A DNA stretch of 64,000 nucleotides from Streptococcus parasanguinis (lineage in GTDB: Bacteria > Bacillota > Bacilli > Lactobacillales > Streptococcaceae): positions 1,123,501 to 1,187,500 of the forward strand of contig NZ_CP133988.1 in assembly GCF_031582885.1 (NCBI RefSeq), in the 5' to 3' direction. Position numbers and translations under genes: made by a program. Position 1 is the first letter of the stretch, and each line of letters starts with the position of its first letter. The notes under the pieces are model-generated. The model ran no database searches. It saw only the letters and a list, made by a program, of their open reading frames with translations, and had not been told where the DNA came from. Shown in pieces: positions 46,833-53,288 of this stretch.

Positions 46833-47458
46833 GACTATACATCAAAAGTGATTTTACGAAAAAAATAGACTTCACAACTAGAGAGCTTGTTTGGAAGATG
46901 TGGTTTAAGGAACGGAATGGCAAGAAAATAAGTTTCTCCAATGTTGGTGATGATGCTATGTTACAGGATGATTTTTACTTTGGTGTTCGGTTACACAAAT
47001 GGTCTTCAGTTGACGAAAGATGGGATAAGGCTCCTTTTATAATTCCTAGTAATCCTTGGTTGTCTTTGGAATATGAGAGTATAACACTTGAATTTGAAAA
47101 AACTTTCATTACAGAGTGGAGAGAACGTGGAGATTATCTACGTATCGCAACATCTCATATAGATGTTTTAACTGTAGACAAACGTGCTTTATACATTATG
47201 GCAGCTGAAGTAGCATCTGCCATTGATGGTCAGATTAGCGAGGACGGCAAGCAAAATTGGCTAAGTGTAGAAGAATTTAAGGAATATCACAAGGATGTTC
47301 TTTCACTGACTTATGATGAAGCTGTTGAAATCAGTTTGGAAGAATTAAAGACAATGGTACCGGTAAGAGATCCTCTATGGGAAGAGGAGGAACGGCTTCG
47401 AGAAGAATACACCAAAATCCATGGTGAACGTGTTTATGACGATGAGGAAGACGATTGA
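46829..47458 (+). CDS. Putative immunity protein, tandem copy 2
   Basis: 209-residue paralog of copy 1. The ATG at 46829 overlaps the stop of copy 1 in ATGA; an in-frame ATG at 46763 lies inside copy 1. GGAGG (46809-46813) is rather distant, so start is by termination-reinitiation. The middle region (KERNGKKISFSNVGDDAML) is close to copy 5 in its KMWFKER box. The C-terminus is acidic (YDDEEDD), and its codons GATGAGGAAGACGAT contain the GAGG that serves copy 3. Probably arose by duplication, and could protect against variant toxins from other strains. Confidence 0.7.
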   Translation: MRLYIKSDFTKKIDFTTRELVWKMWFKERNGKKISFSNVGDDAMLQDDFYFGVRLHKWSSVDERWDKAPFIIPSNPWLSLEYESITLEFEKTFITEWRERGDYLRIATSHIDVLTVDKRALYIMAAEVASAIDGQISEDGKQNWLSVEEFKEYHKDVLSLTYDEAVEISLEELKTMVPVRDPLWEEEERLREEYTKIHGERVYDDEEDD

Positions 47459-48087
47459 AATTATATATCAAAGGCGATTACACCAAAGAAATTCCGTTTG
47501 ATTATTTAGAACTAGCGAAGAGAATGTGGTTCGAAAGCTATCAAGGAGAAGGTATATCTCTCTCCTATTCTGGTTTTCTTCAAATCAGAGATGGGAATGA
47601 TATAGCCATTCATCTAAAACTAAATAAACAGGATTATGACGAACGTTGGTTGTGTATTCCGATACAAGAAGGGATAAAATATCGTTTTTATTCACAAATT
47701 GATGAAGACCTAAATTTGGAATTTGAGAATGCTTATGTAACAGATTTTCGAGAAAATGGAGACTGTTTGCGTATCGCTTCTACCCACCTTGAACTGCTCA
47801 CTCTTGATAAAAGAGCGTTCTATATCATGGCCATTGAGATTGCCACAATCTTTAATGGACAAATCAGTGAAGACGATAAGAAAACATGGCTAACAGTCGA
47901 GGAATTCAAGGAAAAGCACCAAGATATCTTATCTCTAACTTTTGATGAAGCAAATGAGATGAGTTTGGAAGAAATTCAGACGATTGACGCTATTGATGAT
48001 CCCATCTGGGAAGAATTGGATAGGAAGCGTGAAGAGTACATCAAAATCCATGGCGAACGTGTTTATGACGATGAGGAAGAAGATTGA
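47455..48087 (+). CDS. Putative immunity protein, tandem copy 3
   Basis: 210 residues. Starts at TTG in a TTGA overlap with the copy 2 stop, with GAGG 7 bases upstream inside the coding end of copy 2. The N-terminus KLYIKGDYTKEIPFDYLELAKRMWF matches copy 4 closely. The conserved block reads LTLDKRAFYIMAIEIATIFNGQISED, where Phe-Asn replaces Ile-Asp. The acidic tail YDDEEED is almost identical at DNA level to that of copy 2 and again supplies the next ribosome-binding site. An unusual start codon and no ATG nearby. Confidence 0.7.
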   Translation: MKLYIKGDYTKEIPFDYLELAKRMWFESYQGEGISLSYSGFLQIRDGNDIAIHLKLNKQDYDERWLCIPIQEGIKYRFYSQIDEDLNLEFENAYVTDFRENGDCLRIASTHLELLTLDKRAFYIMAIEIATIFNGQISEDDKKTWLTVEEFKEKHQDILSLTFDEANEMSLEEIQTIDAIDDPIWEELDRKREEYIKIHGERVYDDEEED

Positions 48088-48713
48088 GAATTTATATTAA
48101 AGGTGACTATACAAAAGAAATCCCGTTTGATTACTTAAAACTAGCAAATAGAATGTGGTTTGGGGAAAAAGATGGAATAGAACATGACTTGTCGTATGCA
48201 GGGTATCTAGATTTACCAATCGAGAAACTTTCTATCCACTTAAAATTAAATAAGTGGATGCATGATAATAGATGGAGTAATGTTCAGATTAAGGAAGGGA
48301 TAAAATATGATTTTTTATCCCATAAATATGAAGATATAGAGCTAGACTACGAAGATGCTATGATGTCGGACTTTCGTGAGAAAGGTGAATGTTTAAGAAT
48401 CGCTACTAAGCACCTTGAACTCCTCACCGTTGATAAACGTGCTTTCTATATTATGGCCATTGAAATTGCGACTGCTATTGATGGTCAGATTAGCGAAGAT
48501 GATAAAGAGAGCTGGTTAAGTGTGGAGGAATTTAAAAACCGGTATGAAGATATCCTATCGATGAGTTATGAACAGGCTAATGAGATGAGTCTGGAGGAAA
48601 TTCCGTTTATGGATGATGTGAGAGACCCGGTTTGGGCAGAAGATGACCGCAGAAATGAAGAATACATCCGAATCCATGGAGAAGTGGAGTTGGATGACGA
48701 GGACGACGAGTGA
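48084..48713 (+). CDS. Putative immunity protein, tandem copy 4
   Basis: 209 residues, TTG start in a TTGA overlap with copy 3, GAGGA upstream in the tail codons. The N-terminus RIYIKGDYTKEIPFDYLKLANRMWF is nearest to copy 3, while the last about 15 codons match copy 5 almost base for base, so the gene looks mosaic. Its acidic end ELDDEDDE carries GACGAGGACGACGAG, giving GAGG before the GTG of copy 5. Confidence 0.7.
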   Translation: MRIYIKGDYTKEIPFDYLKLANRMWFGEKDGIEHDLSYAGYLDLPIEKLSIHLKLNKWMHDNRWSNVQIKEGIKYDFLSHKYEDIELDYEDAMMSDFREKGECLRIATKHLELLTVDKRAFYIMAIEIATAIDGQISEDDKESWLSVEEFKNRYEDILSMSYEQANEMSLEEIPFMDDVRDPVWAEDDRRNEEYIRIHGEVELDDEDDE

Positions 48714-49318
48714 AACTATATCTTAAAGGTAACTACGAAACTAACATCTATCAAGCCTGTATGGAATATCCTTGGAAAATGTGGTTCAAGGAACGTAAGG
48801 GAGTGCAGGTTGAGTTTTCTTATGCACGTGATGATGACTTCTATTTTAGTGTTAGTTTGGATAAATTTTCTTCAAATGATGAGCGTTGGGGAATGGCTGA
48901 TTTTAGAGTAGGCAACGATCCTTGGGCGACTTTTAAGTATGAAGATATAAATTTAAATTTTGTAGATTCCTATGAAAGTGATGGACGAGAAAAAGGAAAC
49001 TATCTACGAATCATCACGACTCATAAAGATATTCTAACGGTTGATAAGCGAGCTCTTTATATCATGGCAATTGAGGTAGCCTCTGCCATTGGCGGTCACA
49101 TTAGCGAAGATGATAAGGAAACATGGCTGAGCATTGAAGAATTTAAAACAAAACATGCAGATTTGTTGCATTTAACCTACAATGAAGCGGTTGACATTAG
49201 CTTGAAAGAGATAGAAGCAATGAAAGCTGTTGATGAGCCACTCTGGGAAGAATTGGATCGAAAGCGTGAAGAATACATCCGAATCCATGGAGAAGTGGAG
49301 TTGGTTGACGACGAATGA
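48710..49318 (+). CDS. Putative immunity protein, tandem copy 5 (last)
   Basis: 202 residues, GTG start in a GTGA overlap with copy 4. The N-terminus diverges (KLYLKGNYETNIYQACMEY), the KMWFKER box resembles copy 2, and the core has GGHISED in place of DGQISED. The tail is shortened to ELVDDE, encoded GTTGACGACGAA without GAGG, which fits with no gene following. A terminator comes 20 bases later. The five genes are visibly more A/T-rich than the aldo/keto reductase gene beyond them. Confidence 0.7.
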   Translation: MKLYLKGNYETNIYQACMEYPWKMWFKERKGVQVEFSYARDDDFYFSVSLDKFSSNDERWGMADFRVGNDPWATFKYEDINLNFVDSYESDGREKGNYLRIITTHKDILTVDKRALYIMAIEVASAIGGHISEDDKETWLSIEEFKTKHADLLHLTYNEAVDISLKEIEAMKAVDEPLWEELDRKREEYIRIHGEVELVDDE

Positions 49319-49338
49319 GGCATTCTACTTCAATCTGT

Positions 49339-49367
49339 AAGCCTTCAGTTGTTTCTGAGGGCTTTTT
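49339..49367 (+). terminator. Intrinsic terminator of the LXG-immunity operon
   Basis: AAGCCTTCAG, GTTT-type loop, CTGAGGGCTTTTT. It shares GAGGGCTTTTTGA and the overall plan with the terminator at 43814. Confidence 0.8.
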
Positions 49368-49429
49368 GATTTCACATTGACTTTTGCAAGCCTTTTCACT
49401 ACAATAGAACTACAGAAAAGGAGGCGGAC

Positions 49430-50353
49430 ATGAACTATATTGAGTTTGCTGAAAATGAGCGTCTGTCCACGATTGTCCTTGGGATGATGCGGATCAGTCA
49501 GATGAGTGAAGACGAGGTGGAGGCCTTGGTGGAGGCGGCCTTATCGATTGGGATCAACACTTTTGACCTGGCGGATATCTATGGCAATGGTCAGTGTGAG
49601 ATCCTGCTGGGGAAGGTTCTCAAGGGCCGTCCGGATCTTCGGGATCAGATGTGGATCCAGTCTAAGTGTGGGATTCGCAAAGACGGCTTTACCTATTTTG
49701 ATTTTTCTAAGGACTATATTTTGGACTCCGTCAATGGCATCCTCGAGCGTTTGCAGATTGAGCGCTTAGATAGTCTCCTCCTTCACCGACCGGATGCCCT
49801 CATGGAGCCGGAAGAAGTGGCGGCAGCTTTTGATCACTTGGAGCAAGCGGGCAAGGTCCGTCATTTTGGGGTGTCCAATCAAAATCCTATGATGATGGAA
49901 TTGCTCAAAACGGCTGTCAAACAGCCTCTCAAGGTCAACCAGTTGCAGTTGAGTGCCGCCTTTACGCCTAGCTTTGAGGCTGGTTTTCATGTCAACATGG
50001 AAGGGCCAAAAGCAGCCGTGCGAGATGGCAGTGTCTTTGAATATTGTCGCTTAACCGATACGGTGATTCAAGCCTGGTCTGCCCTCCAGCATGGCTATTT
50101 TAAGGGGAACTTTGTCGGCAAGGAAGAGTTTGCGGCCCTCAATCATGTCCTCAATGACTTGGCGAAGAAATACCAGGTCACTCCGACAGCCATCGCCCTT
50201 GCTTGGGTCCTCCGCTATCCGGGTAAGATGCAGGCTGTCATCGGAACGACCAAACCCCAGCATGTCCTTGAAGCAGGGAAAGCAGCAACAGTCACTCTAA
50301 CCCGCAAGGAATGGTACCAAATCTACTTGGCTGCAGGAAATGATTTGCCTTAG
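49430..50353 (+). CDS. Aldo/keto reductase (YdhF type)
   Basis: 307-residue NADPH-dependent (beta/alpha)8 barrel oxidoreductase. The catalytic tetrad is visible: Asp and Tyr in FDLADIYGNG near residue 46-52, Lys in QSKCGIRKDG near 78, and His in LLLHRPDALM near 117. SNQNPMMMELL near 152 and VIGTTKPQHVLEA near 280 are the cofactor-binding parts. The substrate is unknown. GAAAAGGAGGCGG precedes the ATG. It is a single-gene unit of higher GC content than the LXG island before it. Confidence 0.9.
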   Translation: MNYIEFAENERLSTIVLGMMRISQMSEDEVEALVEAALSIGINTFDLADIYGNGQCEILLGKVLKGRPDLRDQMWIQSKCGIRKDGFTYFDFSKDYILDSVNGILERLQIERLDSLLLHRPDALMEPEEVAAAFDHLEQAGKVRHFGVSNQNPMMMELLKTAVKQPLKVNQLQLSAAFTPSFEAGFHVNMEGPKAAVRDGSVFEYCRLTDTVIQAWSALQHGYFKGNFVGKEEFAALNHVLNDLAKKYQVTPTAIALAWVLRYPGKMQAVIGTTKPQHVLEAGKAATVTLTRKEWYQIYLAAGNDLP

Positions 50354-50365
50354 AATCTTGTTAGT

Positions 50366-50408
50366 AGACCAGACTTCACTTGTATCAGTGGGCTGGTCTT
50401 TTGTTTTA
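50366..50408 (+). terminator. Intrinsic terminator after the aldo/keto reductase
   Basis: AGACCAG (50366-50372) and CTGGTCT (50393-50399) with an inner CACT/AGTG pair and a T-rich tail. Confidence 0.75.
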
Positions 50409-50425
50409 TACTTTACGAATTTTTC

Positions 50426-50487
50426 TTGACAAGTCTTTCTTTTTTATGGTATTCTTTATGCAACAAGTGTTGCGCAACAACTGTTGC
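50426..50487 (+). promoter_or_regulatory. TetR-regulated promoter with double palindromic operator
   Basis: TTGACA (50426-50431), 18-base spacer, TGG-extended TATTCT (50450-50455). Two abutting 14-bp palindromes follow: GCAACAAGTGTTGC (50460-50473) and GCAACAACTGTTGC (50474-50487), directly over the start-site region and just before the ribosome-binding site. This is where a TetR-type autorepressor would bind. Confidence 0.8.
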
Positions 50488-50501
50488 GCGAAAGGAGTCT
50501 T

Positions 50502-51077
50502 ATGCCACCCAAGGTTAAATTTAGTAAAGAGGCTATCATTGGGACAGCTTTACAATTGGTGAGAGAAGAGGGAATGGCTAGTTTGACGGCTAGAGCATTA
50601 GCGGAGAAACTGGGAGCTACACCGAGAGTCATTTTTGGGCAATTTGCTAATATGGCTGAGTTACAAGCAGAGGTTATTGGTGCTGCGGAAATGGTCGTGG
50701 TGGAGTATATTCGCAAGGCCTTAGAAGATGAGAAGCCTTTTCGATCTGTCGGGGTTGCTTATATCCTTTTCGCCTCAAAAGAGCCCCAACTATTTCAATT
50801 GCTTTTCCAAAATCCTAGCAAAGAGCCGATTCGTCGCTTTCAAGATTTTCTTCCTATGAAGGATTATAGTTACCAATTGGTTCTGGAATCGATTGTCGCA
50901 GACTATCCATTGACGTTAGAGGAGGCTAGTCGCTTGTACCAGCATCTATTTATCTACTCGCACGGGATGGCCTCTATGGTTGCTTCTGGTATTTATCAGT
51001 TCAGCATGGAAGAAGTGATTGGATTACTGACAGAGGTTTGTCAATCTCTCATCAAAGAAATGGTAGGAAAGAAATGA
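50502..51077 (+). CDS. TetR/AcrR-family transcriptional regulator
   Basis: 191 residues. The N-terminal helix-turn-helix (FSKEAIIGTALQLVREEGMASLTARALAEKLGATPRVIFGQFANMAEL) is typical; the C-terminal helical part resembles TetR_C_WHG-type ligand-binding domains. The ATG at 50502 follows GAAAGGAG; the ORF extension upstream overlaps the operator. Adjacent palindromes suggest that it represses its own operon with the ABC pair downstream, and that a ligand which is a substrate of the exporter releases it; the ligand is unknown. It overlaps the ATPase gene by 4 bases (ATGA). Confidence 0.88.
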   Translation: MPPKVKFSKEAIIGTALQLVREEGMASLTARALAEKLGATPRVIFGQFANMAELQAEVIGAAEMVVVEYIRKALEDEKPFRSVGVAYILFASKEPQLFQLLFQNPSKEPIRRFQDFLPMKDYSYQLVLESIVADYPLTLEEASRLYQHLFIYSHGMASMVASGIYQFSMEEVIGLLTEVCQSLIKEMVGKK

Positions 51078-51754
51078 TTCAACTAGAAAATGTGCACAAA
51101 AGTTACGGCCAAACTAAGGTTTTAAAAGGGATTGATTTGCAGATTCAAGACCAGGATGATGTGGTTATCCTCGGTCCTTCTGGATCTGGGAAATCAACTC
51201 TCTTAAATGTGCTGTCAGGATTAGAAAAGGTAGACGAGGGGCATATCCTCATTCAAGGACAAGATTTATCACAACTCACGGATGCTCAATTGACAGCCTT
51301 TAGACGTGAGAAGATTGCCTTTATTTTCCAGCAGTATTATCTATTGCCGAATCTAACGGTCAGACAAAATGTAAAGATGGGAGCTGACCTGGCAGACAAT
51401 CATGATTTTTTGCAGATCATCGAGGATTTGGGACTTGGCGATAAGCTGGACAAATATCCGAGTGAATTGTCTGGTGGGGAACAGCAGAGAGTCTCCATTG
51501 CTCGGGCCTTGGCCAAAAAGCCAGAGATTCTCTTCTTAGATGAGCCGACGGGAGCTCTCGATGAAGAAACAGGGCGCAAGATTCTGGACTATATCTGGAA
51601 GTTAAAGGAAAAGCTGGGCTTCACCCTCATCATGGTGACGCACAACCAAAATATTGCGGATATGGCCAGAACCATCATTCGTGTCAATAGTGGCAAAATT
51701 ACCGAAGTTGTGACCAATGATCAACCTCAGACTGCCTATGAGATTGGATGGTAA
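51074..51754 (+). CDS. MacB/LolD-type ABC ATP-binding protein
   Basis: 226 residues. Walker A is GPSGSGKST near residue 38, the signature is [15 protein letters not shown] near 135, Walker B is [12 protein letters not shown] near 156 and the H-loop is MVTHNQ. The group powers FtsX-like permeases that move lipids, peptides or antibiotics by a mechanical route. The start is the ATG that overlaps the TetR stop, with GGTAGGAAAG upstream; the in-frame ATG at 51038 lies inside the regulator. The permease gene begins 3 bases after its stop. Confidence 0.91.
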   Translation: MIQLENVHKSYGQTKVLKGIDLQIQDQDDVVILGPSGSGKSTLLNVLSGLEKVDEGHILIQGQDLSQLTDAQLTAFRREKIAFIFQQYYLLPNLTVRQNVKMGADLADNHDFLQIIEDLGLGDKLDKYPSELSGGEQQRVSIARALAKKPEILFLDEPTGALDEETGRKILDYIWKLKEKLGFTLIMVTHNQNIADMARTIIRVNSGKITEVVTNDQPQTAYEIGW

Positions 51755-51757
51755 GCC

Positions 51758-52903
51758 ATGTTTTCAGTAAAAGATATTCGAAAATTAGTTGTCGTCAGTA
51801 TCATTGGAGCCTGTGCGGTCTTTGTGGCTAATCTCTTCTTGAATTTTTACCTAGATATCGAGCAGTTGGAGATTTCGAAAATCAATCCCATGATTCAGAC
51901 CTACTATGATGCCCAGGTTTCGCTTTCCTGGATGGTGGCCATGGTCAGTGGAGTCGTCTTGTCCTTGACGTCGGTCCTTCTCATGTGTTTTTATATCAAA
52001 CAATTTGTCGATGACCACAAGGAACAATTAGGAATTTTAAAGGCTTTGGGCTACAGCAATGGCCAGTTGGCTAAACGATTTTGGTCCTTTGGACTGAGTT
52101 TTGGAGCTGGAGCGCTTCTTGGCTATTTCGCTTCATTTCTCATGATGGGACATTTTTACGACTTCCGTAATGAGAAGGGGATTTTGCCAGAAATTACCAT
52201 TCACCTTCACTGGCAGCTCTTGCTTGCTTTGGTGATTCTTCCAACAGCATTTTTTATGCTTCTCGCGATTGGTTATGCTAGAAGACAACTCCAAACGCCG
52301 GCACTTCGCTTATTGAAAAAGTCCCCAAGTCTAATCAAGGTCAAAAGGAGAAAGAGGGTTCCCAAGAAAGACAAAGCCTTTTTAAAAGAGCTGTCCTCGT
52401 CACTGATTTGGGGGAGAAAATCGATCTTGTTTTTTGTGGTCTTTGGCTCCATGTGTTTCGCGGCTATGGTTCAATTGTCCTTTGGCCTCAGGGATTACAC
52501 AGATGATATCATCCAAACCATGATGATTATGATTGGCTTAATCCTTTCTTTCTCGATTCTCTTTTTGTCATTGGGGATTGTGGTCTCTGAAAGTCGCGAA
52601 ACTTTGGCTCTTATGAAGGCTTTTGGCTACACCGATCGTGAATGCCAAGGTCATATTCTCGCTCCCTATCGTTTTTGGGCTTATTTAGGATTTGTTCTTG
52701 GGACGGTTTACCAATACGGCATCATGGAAATCTTGATCGGTGTGATCAAAGATACGGTTCCTGAAAAGATTGAGCATCACTTTGATGGGAATGTGTGCTT
52801 CTGGACTTTGATCGGTTTTGCGGTGGTTTATGAAAGCCTCTTTTATCTATCCAACAGAAAACTCCAAAAGCAAACCATCAAAGAAGTGCTTTTAGCTGAA
52901 TAA
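51758..52903 (+). CDS. FtsX-like (MacB-type) ABC permease
   Basis: 381 residues with about eight hydrophobic helices arranged as two FtsX-like four-helix units: one near residues 10-180 (a helix near the start, an extracellular stretch, then three helices with KEQLGILKALGYSNGQLAKRFW) and one near 225-375 (with RETLALMKAFGYTDRECQGHI). The GILKALGYS and LMKAFGYT repeats are the family's coupling motifs. It is the last gene of the TetR-controlled unit. The substrate is unknown. Repeat element B begins 10 bases downstream. Confidence 0.85.
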   Translation: MFSVKDIRKLVVVSIIGACAVFVANLFLNFYLDIEQLEISKINPMIQTYYDAQVSLSWMVAMVSGVVLSLTSVLLMCFYIKQFVDDHKEQLGILKALGYSNGQLAKRFWSFGLSFGAGALLGYFASFLMMGHFYDFRNEKGILPEITIHLHWQLLLALVILPTAFFMLLAIGYARRQLQTPALRLLKKSPSLIKVKRRKRVPKKDKAFLKELSSSLIWGRKSILFFVVFGSMCFAAMVQLSFGLRDYTDDIIQTMMIMIGLILSFSILFLSLGIVVSESRETLALMKAFGYTDRECQGHILAPYRFWAYLGFVLGTVYQYGIMEILIGVIKDTVPEKIEHHFDGNVCFWTLIGFAVVYESLFYLSNRKLQKQTIKEVLLAE

Positions 52904-52912
52904 ATAGAAGAA

Positions 52913-53087
52913 AGAGTGGGACAGAAATCGGTAATTCGTTAGAATTCGATTTCGTCGTCCCACCTCCGCACAGTTGAGTAGGGCTGTAAAAGCTGATAAA
53001 ATCAGCGTAGTATAGCCCACTCAGCCACTGCGTCTTGCTCGACAATCCAAAAACAATTGAGAGGCTAGGACTTTTGTCCCAGCCTCT
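52913..53087. repeat. 175-bp intergenic element, copy B (inverted relative to copy A)
   Basis: The reverse complement of this stretch matches 31847-32021 over the full 175 bases with about four substitutions and no indel. It begins AGAGTGGGACAGAAATCGG and ends CCCAGCCTCT, so the order of ends is reversed against copy A. No coding capacity. It separates the TetR-ABC unit from the heterodimeric exporter operon, and its hairpins may serve as terminators. Confidence 0.87.
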
Positions 53088-53129
53088 TTTGTACTAGATC
53101 AACAGAAAAACGGATGCTGTCTGAAAATC

Positions 53130-53158
53130 TTGCATTTTTTTGCAATTTAGGTTACAAT
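53130..53158 (+). promoter_or_regulatory. Promoter of the heterodimeric ABC exporter operon
   Basis: TTGCAT (53130-53135), 17-base spacer, TACAAT (53153-53158). The first start codon is 130 bases downstream, so the leader is long. Confidence 0.7.
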
Positions 53159-53179
53159 GAAAACTATAAAAAACGCGTA

Positions 53180-53250
53180 ATCCCTAGGGTCTTTCCCTCA
53201 GGGAATTTTGTGTGTTTTGACCTATTTTCGATGGAAAGAAGCTTTGCTTC
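53180..53250 (+). promoter_or_regulatory. Structured leader of the ABC exporter, possible attenuator
   Basis: The leader holds TCCCTAGGG, a TTCCCTCAGGGAA hairpin with an ATTTTGTGTGTTTT tail (terminator-like), and an AGAAGCTTTGCTTCT hairpin. No riboswitch family is recognised. A regulatory role is inferred only from structure and position. Confidence 0.4.
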
Positions 53251-53288
53251 TACCGCAGGAAAAAGTATGAATAACATTGGAGGTAATA

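Noticed and set aside
46224-49318. Tandem repeated DNA resembling a CRISPR or simple repeat array
   Set aside because: Each unit is a full coding gene of about 610-630 bases with diverged sequence; no short direct repeats with spacers.
43990-49318. Prophage or integrative element
   Set aside because: No integrase, structural gene, attachment repeat or tRNA; only a toxin-immunity operon is present.
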